From Aeromicrobium sp. Root344 (lineage in GTDB: Bacteria > Actinomycetota > Actinomycetes > Propionibacteriales > Nocardioidaceae), in assembly GCF_001425755.1 (NCBI RefSeq), contig NZ_LMDH01000001.1, positions 1,496,060-1,560,059 of the forward strand: 64,000 bases of DNA. The letters run 5' to 3'. The position numbers and the translations under genes were made by a program. Position 1 is the stretch's first letter. The number at the start of each line of letters is the position of its first letter. Below are positions 17,394 to 24,862 of the stretch, one piece after another. The notes under the pieces are model-generated. The model was not told where the DNA came from. It made no database searches and saw only the letters and a program-made list of their open reading frames with translations.

Positions 17394-17816
17394 ATGACGA
17401 CTGACACCGAGCGATCCGTTGAGCTGACCCGCACCGGCAAGGCCCGCTTCCGCGCGACCAACGTGCGCGGCAAGACGTTGGACTTCGGCGAGGGCAACGA
17501 CGACGACTTCACGCCGGTCGAACTGCTCCTCGTCGCGATCGCCGGGTGCAGCGCGATCGACGTCGACTACCTCGTCGGCAAGCGCGTCGACCCGGAGTCG
17601 TTCGACGTCTCGATCCGTGCCGACAAGATCCGCGACGAGCTGGGCAACCGGCTGACCGACATCCGCCTGACGTTCGACCTGACGTTCCCCGAGGGCGCTG
17701 ACGGTGACCGGGCCAAGGAGAGCCTGCCGCGTGCGGTGGCGCAGTCGCACGACCGGCTGTGCACCGTCACGCGTACGGTCGTCGTCGGTACGCCGGTGGA
17801 GTCGGTCGTCAGCTGA
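17394..17816 (+). CDS. OsmC/Ohr family protein
   Basis: 140-aa OsmC-fold protein, a family of thiol peroxidases that reduce organic hydroperoxides. It keeps the TPVELLLVAIAGCSAIDV segment with the first Cys (about 52) and a second Cys in SHDRLCTVTRT (about 122), the pair used for catalysis. No Shine-Dalgarno is present; TAGCGT six bases before ATG suggests a leaderless mRNA. The 3' end overlaps the convergent VOC gene by 8 bp. Whether it belongs to the OsmC, Ohr or YhfA-like branch was not resolved. Confidence 0.88.
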   Translation: MTTDTERSVELTRTGKARFRATNVRGKTLDFGEGNDDDFTPVELLLVAIAGCSAIDVDYLVGKRVDPESFDVSIRADKIRDELGNRLTDIRLTFDLTFPEGADGDRAKESLPRAVAQSHDRLCTVTRTVVVGTPVESVVS

Positions 17817-18174
17817 GCGGCGACATCCATCCCGGCCGGCGGATGAGGCAGAACGGGTGCCCGGCGGGATCGGCGTAGACGTCGTCCTCGAGATGCCGGG
17901 CGCCGAGCGCCACGACTTCGCGCCCCGCAGTGGTCGGGTCGTCCACGGCGACGTCGACGTGCACCTGCTGGCCGACGATCGGGTCGGGCCAGGTCGGCTC
18001 GACGTGGTTCGGAGCGCGTTGGAAGGCGATGCCGGAGGTCTTCTGGTCGACGGACACGACGACGAAGTCACCGTCGTCGTACGTGATGGGCTGACCCAGC
18101 AGCGCAGACCAGAACGCCGCCGAACCCTGAGGGTCGGCGGCGTCCAGGATGATGTGGTGCAGCCGGCCGATCAC
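17809..18174 (-). CDS. VOC family (glyoxalase/bleomycin-resistance) protein
   Basis: 121-aa one-domain vicinal-oxygen-chelate protein with GRLHHIILDAADPQGSAAFW at the N-terminus and HLEDDVYADPAGHPFCLIRRP at the C-terminus, including the metal-ligand-like His and the PxGHPFCL motif. GTG 18174 is preferred over ATG 18210 because TACGCT plus six bases precedes it (leaderless layout) and the fold begins there. From GTG 18174 the gene lies just below the PhnB-like gene (stop at 18191) with a 16-bp gap. Substrate unknown. Confidence 0.8.
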   Translation of the reverse strand: MIGRLHHIILDAADPQGSAAFWSALLGQPITYDDGDFVVVSVDQKTSGIAFQRAPNHVEPTWPDPIVGQQVHVDVAVDDPTTAGREVVALGARHLEDDVYADPAGHPFCLIRRPGWMSPLS

Positions 18175-18190
18175 GCGGCCAGCGTACGAC

Positions 18191-18649
18191 TCACCTGCCG
18201 TCGAACGCATCCTGAAGAGCCTGGAGGTCGAGGCGCTTCATCTGCATCATGGCGGCCTGGGCCCGGCCGGCCTTCTCGCGGTCGGGGTCGCTCATGAGCT
18301 GCATCAGCAGCGTCGGGACGACCTGCCACGACAGGCCGAACGCGTCGACGAGCCACCCGCAGGGTCCCTGCTCGCCGCCACCCGCGATGAGGGCGTCCGA
18401 GATCTGGTCGACCTCCTCCTGCGTCTCGACGCTGACCGACAACGAGAACGCGTCCGTGAGCTTGTGCATCGGTCCGCCGTTCATGAGCGTGAGCGTCGTG
18501 CCCTGGAGCCGGATCGTCGCGACGAAGAGCTGACCGTCGTGCAGCCGGTTCTCGTCGACGAGCTCGGCGTCGTCGAACACCGCGAGGTAGCGCTCGATGG
18601 CCTGCTCGGCATTGTCGTCGAACCAGAGGAACGGGGTGATCGTCGTCAT
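18191..18649 (-). CDS. PhnB-like VOC protein (3-demethylubiquinone-9 3-methyltransferase domain)
   Basis: 152-aa VOC-fold protein starting ITPFLWFDDNAEQAIERYLAVF, the PhnB-type signature in which W-F-D-x-x-A-E-A leads a beta-alpha unit. It continues with FSLSVSVETQEEVDQISDAL and CGWLVDAFGLSWQVVP. Despite the historical domain name, these proteins are not proven methyltransferases. The start overlaps the SRPBCC stop by four bases (ATGA), placing it third in an ArsR-SRPBCC-PhnB operon, a combination common in actinobacteria. Confidence 0.88.
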   Translation of the reverse strand: MTTITPFLWFDDNAEQAIERYLAVFDDAELVDENRLHDGQLFVATIRLQGTTLTLMNGGPMHKLTDAFSLSVSVETQEEVDQISDALIAGGGEQGPCGWLVDAFGLSWQVVPTLLMQLMSDPDREKAGRAQAAMMQMKRLDLQALQDAFDGR

Positions 18650-19140
18650 GACGCGTCCTCAACGGGTGTGTTGCGGAACTGCGGCGGCGTCGCGAGCAGG
18701 GCGTCGAGCTTGTAGAACGACTGGCTCCAGCCGAGCTCGCTCATCTCGCGCATCTGCTCGGGGAACGGTCCCTGGCGGAGCTCGAGTCGGGTGCCGTCGC
18801 CCTCGGGGATGAACTCGATCGACAGTGACATCTGGGTGCCGTCCTCGATGCCGGGGATCGACTCGGCCGTCTCGTAGCCGACGATGAGCTGGTTCTCGAC
18901 GACCTCGGTGAACGTCGCGTTGATCGGCGCGCGCCACTCGGGGTTGTCCTTGCCCACCATCGTGAGCTTCCAGTGACCACCGGGCCGTACGTCGACGTCG
19001 ACGGTGTCGATCGGCACGACGAACATCAGCGGGCCGAACCACTGGGCCAGCTGCTCAGGATCGGTGAACGCGCGGTAGACGAGCTCGGGGGCCGCGTCGA
19101 AGTAGCGTGAGATGTTGACCTCGTACGTGGTTTCAGTCAT
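18646..19140 (-). CDS. SRPBCC (AHSA1-like) domain protein
   Basis: 164-aa START/Bet-v-1-type protein of the activator-of-Hsp90 (AHSA1) branch. Motifs are VNISRYFDAAPELVYRAFTD, LAQWFGP and PGGHWKLTMVGKDN, with the long C-terminal helix containing ELGWSQSFYKLDALL. The family binds hydrophobic ligands and is typically encoded beside an ArsR repressor, as here. The start overlaps the regulator stop by eight bases. The ligand is unknown. Confidence 0.88.
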   Translation of the reverse strand: MTETTYEVNISRYFDAAPELVYRAFTDPEQLAQWFGPLMFVVPIDTVDVDVRPGGHWKLTMVGKDNPEWRAPINATFTEVVENQLIVGYETAESIPGIEDGTQMSLSIEFIPEGDGTRLELRQGPFPEQMREMSELGWSQSFYKLDALLATPPQFRNTPVEDAS

Positions 19141-19504
19141 CGTTCGTTTCCTCTTCCTTGTCGGTGTCTGTGGTGTCCTGCAGGGCCTTCATGGCGGCGA
19201 GATGCGCGTCGAGCCGGTCGAAGCGGTCATCCCACAGGTGGCTGAGATGTTCCATCCACGTCGTCGCCTCCTTGAGTGGCGCAGCCTCGAGGCTGTTCGT
19301 CCGCCACTGCGCTCGCTTGTCCCGGCTGATCAGACCCGCGGTCTCGAGCACCTTGAGGTGTCGCGAGATCGCCGGGAGGCTGATCGGGAACGGGTCGGCG
19401 AGCTCGGTGACGGTGGCATCGCCCTGACCCAGCCGCGTGAGGATGTCACGCCGCGTCGGGTCGGCGAGTGCCGAGAACACCTTGCTGAGCTGATCGGTTG
19501 CCAT
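19133..19504 (-). CDS. ArsR-family winged-helix repressor
   Basis: 123-aa transcription regulator with KVFSALADPTRRDILTRL and the recognition-helix region PISLPAISRHLKVLETAGLI. No CxC metal-binding motif is present, so it belongs to the metal-independent SdpR-like branch that pairs with SRPBCC proteins. ATG 19504 is chosen over an in-frame start at 19570 because the promoter -10 TACGTT ends six bases before it. A perfect dyad TTAACG-N4-CGTTAA overlaps that promoter, consistent with autorepression of the four-gene operon that also encodes SRPBCC, PhnB-like and VOC proteins. Confidence 0.9.
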   Translation of the reverse strand: MATDQLSKVFSALADPTRRDILTRLGQGDATVTELADPFPISLPAISRHLKVLETAGLISRDKRAQWRTNSLEAAPLKEATTWMEHLSHLWDDRFDRLDAHLAAMKALQDTTDTDKEEETNDD

Positions 19505-19508
19505 GCAT

Positions 19509-19524
19509 TTAACGTATTCGTTAA
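19509..19524. promoter_or_regulatory. ArsR-type operator overlapping the -10 box
   Basis: TTAACG-TATT-CGTTAA is a perfect 6+6 dyad. On the minus strand it contains TACGTT, which ends six bases before the regulator ATG. Repressor binding here would mask the -10. Confidence 0.75.
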
Positions 19525-19564
19525 TTAACCGATGTGTCAAGTACGGGTGCTCCGCACGGTAAAC

Positions 19565-19602
19565 AGCCACTCCGCAGAGCGCGTGCGCCCTGCGGAGTGG
19601 CT
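19565..19602 (-). terminator. Terminator hairpin after the SDR gene
   Basis: Thirteen-bp perfect arms (AGCCACTCCGCAG / CTGCGGAGTGGCT) around a 12-nt loop lie 27 bp beyond the SDR stop. On the minus strand they are followed by GTTTA. Confidence 0.75.
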
Positions 19603-19628
19603 GGTGTCCCTGCCCTCTTGGTAAACCG

Positions 19629-20486
19629 TCAGTGCAGCGTGAGTTCGGGGTTGTGCGGACCCTTGGGCTCGACCCAGAAGTCGAGCGCGAGCTCCTCCTC
19701 GGTGCCGCCGTTGAGGTAGATCGAGAAGTCGGTGACCCCGGCGTCCTCGAGCACGTCGTCGTCGATCAGGAACTGGCCGGTGTAGTCGCGGCTCGCCTTG
19801 GTGATGATCTCGTACGCGGCGTCGGCCATGATCGCGGGCGTGCGGGAGTGACTGACGAGCCCGGCGCCGACCACGTTGCGGACAGCGGCGGTGTCGATCG
19901 CGGTGCGGGGCCACAGGGAGTTGGCGGCGATGCCGAACGGGCGCAGCTCCTCGCTGAGGCCGAGCGTCACGAGGCTCATGCCGTACTTGGCGATCGTGTA
20001 GGCCGTGTGCTTCGTGAACCACTTGGGATCGAGGCTGATCGGCGGCGACAGCGTCAGGATGTGGGCGTTGTCGGACTGCTTGAGCCACTCGATCGAGGAC
20101 TTGGCCAGCAGGAACGAGCCTCGCGTGTTGATGTCGTTCATCAGGTCGTACTTCTTCATCGAGACCTCGGCCGTGTCGGTCAGGTCGATCGCACTCGCGT
20201 TGTTGACCACGATGTCGATGCCGCCGAACGCTTCGGCGGTCTTGGCGACGGCGTCGACGACGAACTCGTCGTCGCGGATGTCACCGACGAGCGGCAGCGC
20301 CTTGCCGCCGGCCTCCTCGATCGCGGCCGCGGCGGTGTAGATCGTGCCGGGCAGCTTGGGGTGCGGCTCGGTCGTCTTGGCGAGGAGCGCGACGTTGGCG
20401 CCGTCCCGAGCGGCGCGGAGCGCGATCGCCTCGCCGATCCCTCGGGATCCGCCGGACATGATGATGGTCTTTCCTGCAAGTGACAT
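19629..20486 (-). CDS. Short-chain dehydrogenase, HSDL2-like
   Basis: 285-aa NAD(P)-dependent SDR. The cofactor motif is SGGSRGIGEAIALRAARDGANV, NNASAIDL is the NNAG-like motif, and the catalytic Tyr-Lys lies in YTIAKYGMSL. The PKLPGTIYTAAAAIEEAGG insert and LDPKWF loop are typical of the hydroxysteroid-dehydrogenase-like 2 (HSDL2) branch, active on fatty or steroid substrates. ATG 20486 has AAGG seven bases upstream and beats GTG 20492. It starts nine bases after the sarcosine-oxidase-like stop and should share that operon, which ends at the following hairpin. Confidence 0.9.
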   Translation of the reverse strand: MSLAGKTIIMSGGSRGIGEAIALRAARDGANVALLAKTTEPHPKLPGTIYTAAAAIEEAGGKALPLVGDIRDDEFVVDAVAKTAEAFGGIDIVVNNASAIDLTDTAEVSMKKYDLMNDINTRGSFLLAKSSIEWLKQSDNAHILTLSPPISLDPKWFTKHTAYTIAKYGMSLVTLGLSEELRPFGIAANSLWPRTAIDTAAVRNVVGAGLVSHSRTPAIMADAAYEIITKASRDYTGQFLIDDDVLEDAGVTDFSIYLNGGTEEELALDFWVEPKGPHNPELTLH

Positions 20487-20495
20487 GGTCACACC

Positions 20496-21593
20496 TTAGA
20501 TAGTCGTGCGGTGGGCTGGGAGGGTGAAGCGGGGTTGGGACTCCGCGGTGCCGGCGACGAGGTCGGCGACCATGCGGCCGACGAGCGGGACGAACTTGAA
20601 GCCGTGCCCGGAGAACCCGGCGGCAACGGTGAGCCGGCCGCTGCGATCGATGACGAAGTCGTGCTCGGCGAGCCCGCCGTAGAGGCACGTGCCCGGGTCG
20701 AGGGTCGCCGCGTCGGCACCCGGCACCCACTGTCCGACGTACGCCCGGAGCTCGGCGACCTCGTCGGCGACGACCGTGAAGTCGCGGTCGTCGGGGTCGA
20801 CGACCTTGCCGCCGCCGTGGAACCCGACCTTGATGCCGTCCGGCGACGGCAGCCCGTAGGCCTCGGGCATCGGGGTGCCGTGCTCGTCGGTGCGGCGATG
20901 GATGAACGTCGGCCACGGCGTCGCGGGGTCGACGGGCGCGAAGTGTGCCGGCTGCACCTGGATCGCGGTGTCCGCGGGGAGGTCGGCGAGCCGGTGGCTC
21001 CAGATGCCGGCGGTGAGCACGACCTGGTCGGCGACGAACGTACGATCGCCGGCCGTCACGCGCATGCCTGCGGGTGTCTCGTCGATCGCGTCGACGCGGG
21101 TGTGCAAGTGCCACTCAGCGCCGTGGGCGATGGCGTCGCGCTGCAGCAGCGTCAGGGTGTTGTCCGGGTGGGCGACTCCGGCGTCGGGCTGGAACAGCAC
21201 GGCCTCGTCGAAGCGCAGCCCGGGCCATCGCAGCGCGGCTTCCTCAGCCGTGAGCCACTCGTACGCGACGCCGGCCTCGTCGAGCGCTGCCGCGAACGGC
21301 TCGAGCAGCTCGCGCGGGCCGTGGTCGACCCCACCGGTCCGGCGGAACACCTCGACCTCGCTCTGCTCCTGCAGCTCGTCCCACAGCGGTCGCGCCGCCA
21401 CTGCCAGGCGTACGTAGAACGGGTCGTCGTAGACGAGCCGCACGATGCGGGACGTGCCGTGAGAGCTGCCGTGCGCGTGCAGCATGTCGTGCTGCTCCAG
21501 GACCGTCACCGGGTGCCCACGACGGGCCAGCTCGCACGCGGCACTCGAACCCATGGCGCCGCCGCCGACCACGATGACGCTCGGCGGGTGCAT
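20496..21593 (-). CDS. FAD-dependent N-methyl amino acid oxidase (monomeric sarcosine oxidase / SolA-like)
   Basis: 365-aa DAO-fold flavoenzyme. The FAD site is VIVVGGGAMGSSAACELARRG, followed by HGSSHGTSRIVRLVYDDPFYVRL, a hallmark of monomeric sarcosine/N-methyltryptophan oxidases. The Cys in PGTCLYGGL is placed like the covalent-flavin Cys, and DHDFVIDR-like residues (EHDFVIDRSG) follow. It would oxidatively demethylate N-methyl amino acids with release of H2O2 and formaldehyde. AGGA lies six bases before ATG 21593. A strong 26-bp dyad lies directly upstream. The exact substrate is uncertain. Confidence 0.88.
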   Translation of the reverse strand: MHPPSVIVVGGGAMGSSAACELARRGHPVTVLEQHDMLHAHGSSHGTSRIVRLVYDDPFYVRLAVAARPLWDELQEQSEVEVFRRTGGVDHGPRELLEPFAAALDEAGVAYEWLTAEEAALRWPGLRFDEAVLFQPDAGVAHPDNTLTLLQRDAIAHGAEWHLHTRVDAIDETPAGMRVTAGDRTFVADQVVLTAGIWSHRLADLPADTAIQVQPAHFAPVDPATPWPTFIHRRTDEHGTPMPEAYGLPSPDGIKVGFHGGGKVVDPDDRDFTVVADEVAELRAYVGQWVPGADAATLDPGTCLYGGLAEHDFVIDRSGRLTVAAGFSGHGFKFVPLVGRMVADLVAGTAESQPRFTLPAHRTTI

Positions 21594-21616
21594 CGTTCGA
21601 TCCTGCCGCCCGCCCT

Positions 21617-21642
21617 ACTTACCGTCAATACTGACGGTAAGT
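21617..21642. promoter_or_regulatory. 26-bp operator-like dyad upstream of the sarcosine-oxidase-like gene
   Basis: Perfect 11-bp arms ACTTACCGTCA / TGACGGTAAGT flank a 4-nt spacer, 24 bp before the ATG on the minus strand. The size suits a TetR- or GntR-type dimer. No regulator gene is adjacent. Confidence 0.7.
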
Positions 21643-21650
21643 GAGCGGTC

Positions 21651-22952
21651 TCACCTCCGGATGGTGGACGTGGGGCCGGACATCGCGCTGCCCGGCTCGT
21701 ACGGTCCACGGAACGCGGTGACCCGTACGGAGAGGCGGTGGCCGGCATCCGCCGACCTGAGCGTGTAGGTCTTCCGGGTGGCCCCGGTGATCGCGGTGCC
21801 GTTGCGGTACCACCTGTAGGTGAAGTGCCCCGGCTTGTGGTTCCAGGTCCCGTTGGTGGCCTCGAGCACCTTGCCGACCTTGCGCGTGCCGAGGATCCGC
21901 GGACGCGTCACGAACTTCATGGAGGAGTAGACCAGCCGGGTGTTCACCGTCGTCGTGGCACTGGACTTCACGGTGAACAGCGGTGAGCCGGACTGCGTCG
22001 CGGACGGCCCGTACCACTGCTGGAGGTAGGCGTTGTCCGCGTAGTACGCCACGCGGTAGTCCGCCGGTGCGAGGTCGCTCAACGACCAGTAGCCGTTGGC
22101 ATCGGTGACGGTTGACCTGGCTCGGTGGCGGTAGCGGTCGAACAGCGTGATCCGCACGGGTGGCCGGGTGTTGGCGGTCGTCGGGTGCAGCACACGGCCG
22201 CCCATCGTTCCCGGCACCTGGAGCGTGATGTCGTTGTCGCTCTTCTGCTCACCCAACGCCACGGTGACCTTCGACGCGGTGTCGAAGTAGCTCGTCTGTC
22301 CGAGCCACGTCGGAGCTCCCGCCTGGGTGCTGGAGGCCTGGACGCGGTACGTCCCGGGGAGCAGCCCCGGGAACGAGTAGGAACCGCCCTGCACGGTCGT
22401 CCACAGAGATCCCCAGTCGCCGGACACCTGCTCCGGGTCGCCGGTGGCGGGGTAGGCCTGGATCGAGGTGCCCGTCGGAACCGGCGAGCCGTCCGGCTCG
22501 AGCACGCGTCCTGAGATGACGCCGCCCAGCTTCATGGTGACGTCGACGTGGCGAAGCGAGCTCGTGGACACCCGCAGCACCGTGGCGTCCGCCATCCGTG
22601 CCACGCCTGGATACCAGGTCGGCGCGTACTGGTTGGAGAGGAACTCATAGGCGACGAAGTGCACCTTGTAGGAGCCCAGGTGTCCGAGCTTGACCGAGTA
22701 GTTGCCGTCGGCGTCGGTGACTGCCGCGTCGTCCTCGCGCCACTGGCGCTCGCTGCTCGAGTACCAGTCCGCGAGCACCGTGATCGAAGGAATGCCCTTG
22801 CCGTCCGCGTCGACGACCCGACCGGAGATGACCCGTCCGGTCGCGGCATCGGCCGGCGCCACCCAGGCGGCACCGGCCAGTGCCGCGGTGATCGTGAAGA
22901 CAACAGACGCGACCGCCCAGCGGACGGAACCCCGAAAACTCATGGGAGCCAT
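21651..22952 (-). CDS. Secreted multi-domain protein with carboxypeptidase-regulatory-like and Ig-like repeats
   Basis: 433-aa exported protein. The signal peptide is SVRWAVASVVFTITAALAG with cleavage near ADA-ATG. Three carboxypeptidase-regulatory-like beta domains begin at GRVISGRVVDADGKGIPS, GGVISGRVLEPDGSPVPT and GTMGGRVLHP. A C-terminal domain with GTWNHKPGHFTYRWYRNG and GHRLSVRVTAFR is a bacterial Ig-like repeat common in actinobacterial surface proteins. No enzyme motif or anchor is seen. The start is uncertain: ATGs at 22955, 22952 and 22943 are all possible, and a much longer upstream frame is rejected because it buries the signal. Confidence 0.75.
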   Translation of the reverse strand: MAPMSFRGSVRWAVASVVFTITAALAGAAWVAPADAATGRVISGRVVDADGKGIPSITVLADWYSSSERQWREDDAAVTDADGNYSVKLGHLGSYKVHFVAYEFLSNQYAPTWYPGVARMADATVLRVSTSSLRHVDVTMKLGGVISGRVLEPDGSPVPTGTSIQAYPATGDPEQVSGDWGSLWTTVQGGSYSFPGLLPGTYRVQASSTQAGAPTWLGQTSYFDTASKVTVALGEQKSDNDITLQVPGTMGGRVLHPTTANTRPPVRITLFDRYRHRARSTVTDANGYWSLSDLAPADYRVAYYADNAYLQQWYGPSATQSGSPLFTVKSSATTTVNTRLVYSSMKFVTRPRILGTRKVGKVLEATNGTWNHKPGHFTYRWYRNGTAITGATRKTYTLRSADAGHRLSVRVTAFRGPYEPGSAMSGPTSTIRR

Positions 22953-23085
22953 CATGCCTCGGCACGAGCCCGGTCGTCTCCGGTTCCGAGACATCCTGGC
23001 GCATTCCCGCACCGACCTGAACGCGGTTCGGCTGAGTGCCTCGCCTAGAGTCGGCATGTACTGACGGCACGTGAGGAGGGCCGCG

Positions 23086-23946
23086 ATGACCCCAGGGACT
23101 CCTGCGTGGTTCACCGACGCCCTCGCGCAGACGTACGACTCGGCCGAGGTCGACGCCGACGGCGTACGCATCGCGTATCGCGCCTGGGGCAAGGGCGGGG
23201 ACCCGGTCGCGATCCTCGTGCACGGCGGTGCGGCGCATGCCGGCTGGTGGGACCACGTCGCGCCGCACCTCGCGGCAGGACATTGCGTCATCGCGGTCGA
23301 CCTGAGCGGCCACGGCGACAGCGGCCGGCGCGAACGCTACTCGCTGGATGCCTGGGCGGACGAGCTCATGGCCGTCGCGCGTGCGGAGTCCGACGGCCCG
23401 CCGGTCCTGCTGGGTCACAGCATGGGCGGGTTCGTCGTGCTGACCGCAGCGCAGCGCCACGGCTCCGCTATTCGCGGCGCCGCCGCGATCGACTCACCGG
23501 TGCGTGAGATGTCGCCCGAGGCGCGCGAGTGGGTCGCCAAGGAGCACGTGCCGGGCAACAAGACCTATCCCGATCGCGAGTCCATCCTGGCTCGTTTCCG
23601 TACGCTTCCGGCCGACACCGCGACGCTGCCCTACATCCACCAGCACATCGCCGAAGGCTCGATCCACGAGGTCGAGGGCGGCTGGACCTGGAAGTTCGAT
23701 CCCCGCATCTTCCTGCGGGCCCGGATGGAGCCCGAGGACCTGGCCGAGGCGACCTGCGACATCGCGCTGATCCGTGGCGAGCGCGGCATGGCGACGACGG
23801 ACATCACCGACGTCGTGGCCGAACGCCTCGGCCGCAACGTGCCCGTCACGGTCATCCGCGACGCCGGTCACCACATCATGCTCGACCAGCCCATCGCACT
23901 CATCGCGGTGCTGCAGACCCTGCTCGGCCAATGGAGGAACCCATGA
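23086..23946 (+). CDS. Alpha/beta hydrolase
   Basis: 286-aa single-domain hydrolase. The oxyanion strand is ILVHGGAAHAGWW, the nucleophile elbow GHSMGGF (Ser about 112), and the catalytic His is in RDAGHHIMLDQP, an arrangement typical of esterases or epoxide-hydrolase-like enzymes. ATG 23086 has GAGGAGGG five bases upstream, so the in-frame GTG at 23071 is rejected. Its stop overlaps a 27-codon ORF, which in turn overlaps the enoyl-CoA hydratase start, indicating a coupled unit. The substrate is unknown; pairing with a crotonase suggests acyl-CoA or ester catabolism. Confidence 0.88.
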   Translation: MTPGTPAWFTDALAQTYDSAEVDADGVRIAYRAWGKGGDPVAILVHGGAAHAGWWDHVAPHLAAGHCVIAVDLSGHGDSGRRERYSLDAWADELMAVARAESDGPPVLLGHSMGGFVVLTAAQRHGSAIRGAAAIDSPVREMSPEAREWVAKEHVPGNKTYPDRESILARFRTLPADTATLPYIHQHIAEGSIHEVEGGWTWKFDPRIFLRARMEPEDLAEATCDIALIRGERGMATTDITDVVAERLGRNVPVTVIRDAGHHIMLDQPIALIAVLQTLLGQWRNP

Positions 23947-24026
23947 GTGAGCGCCAGCGAACGACCATCGGGCACTTCATGCCGATGCTGCCTTACCGTT
24001 GCTTCTTGATGGGAGCAGCGGCATGA
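23943..24026 (+). CDS. 27-codon ORF coupled to both neighbours
   Basis: A short ORF starting MSERQRTTIGHF begins at the ATGA that ends the alpha/beta hydrolase and stops at the ATGA that begins the enoyl-CoA hydratase. It has no recognisable domain, and its basic, Met-rich sequence shows no hydrophobic helix. It might be translated only to couple the two genes, encode a real microprotein, or be repeat-derived filler (the GTGAGCGCCAGCGAACG region looks repeat-like). Seen: frame and overlaps. Inferred: expression. Confidence 0.4.
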   Translation: MSERQRTTIGHFMPMLPYRCFLMGAAA

Positions 24027-24775
24027 CTGAGTCAGTGCTGTTCGACACCACAGATGGCGTCCTGACGATCACGTGGAACGAGCCGGATCGGCTCAACGCC
24101 CTCACGGCTGACATGCTCGACGCCGCCGCAGCCGCGATCGAGACCGCGTCGGACCTACGCCTCATCGTCATCACCGGCAGCGGTCGCGCCTTCAGCTCCG
24201 GGGCCGCGCTCGGCCCGGGCTTCGACGGCACCGCGACCCTCGACGGTGCGAACCGGCTGGTCCGGGCCATCACGCGCACGCCCGTCCCGGTCGTCAGCGC
24301 GGTCAACGGCATCGCCGCTGGCGTCGGCGTCTCGATCGCGATCGCCGCCGACCTCACGCTGGCGAAACGGTCTGGCTACTTCCTGCTCGCGTTCGTCAAC
24401 ATCGGCCTGATGCCCGACGGTGGGGCGACCGAGCTCGTGGCAGCCTCGATTGGCCGGGCCCGCGCCAACCGCATGGCGATGCTCGGCGAGCGGCTCTCCG
24501 CCGAGGTCGCAGCCGAGATCGGTCTGATCCACAAGGCGCTCGACGACGAGGAGTACGACGCTGAGCTCGCCATGCTCGTCGACAAGCTCGGCAACGGGCC
24601 CACGGTCGCCCTCGGGGCGACGAAGGCCGCGATCAACGCCACGACGCTGAGCCACCTCGACGAGGCGCTCGACCGCGAGCGCGCAGGTCAGATCGCCCTG
24701 TTCTCGACCGCCGACTTCGCCGAGGGTGGCCAGGCTTTCGTCGACAAGCGCACGGCGACCTTCACGGGTCGCTGA
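24023..24775 (+). CDS. Enoyl-CoA hydratase/isomerase family protein
   Basis: 250-aa crotonase-fold protein. The first oxyanion-hole segment is SGRAFSSGAALG and the second NGIAAGVGVSIAIAADLTLA. FVNIGLMPDGGATELVAASIG follows, where many hydratases have a catalytic Glu; here Asp occupies the GxPD-G position, so the precise reaction (hydratase or isomerase) is open. ATG 24023 overlaps the upstream short ORF stop. A large inverted repeat lies 12 bp beyond the stop. Confidence 0.88.
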   Translation: MTESVLFDTTDGVLTITWNEPDRLNALTADMLDAAAAAIETASDLRLIVITGSGRAFSSGAALGPGFDGTATLDGANRLVRAITRTPVPVVSAVNGIAAGVGVSIAIAADLTLAKRSGYFLLAFVNIGLMPDGGATELVAASIGRARANRMAMLGERLSAEVAAEIGLIHKALDDEEYDAELAMLVDKLGNGPTVALGATKAAINATTLSHLDEALDRERAGQIALFSTADFAEGGQAFVDKRTATFTGR

Positions 24776-24787
24776 CTCCCGTGGCCA

Positions 24788-24845
24788 ACTTTTGAAGCCT
24801 TGCGCAGGTAGAACCGGCCGGGAACCTGCCCAACGCTTCAAAAGT
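24788..24845. repeat. Long inverted repeat with ACTTTTGAAGC arms
   Basis: Perfect 11-bp outer arms ACTTTTGAAGC (24788-24798) and GCTTCAAAAGT (24835-24845) enclose a second dyad, GCAGGT (24804-24809) / ACCTGC (24824-24829). It lies between the stops of two convergent genes, so it could act as a bidirectional terminator, but the A/T-rich arms are unlike the GC-rich terminators nearby. The word ACTTTTGAAG recurs at 48871. Confidence 0.7.
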
Positions 24846-24862
24846 CGGCAGGTCGGCCGGGG

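Noticed and set aside
18174-18210. Longer VOC protein from ATG 18210
   Set aside because: The extra 12 residues precede the fold, and GTG 18174 has a leaderless-type promoter; kept only as an alternative.
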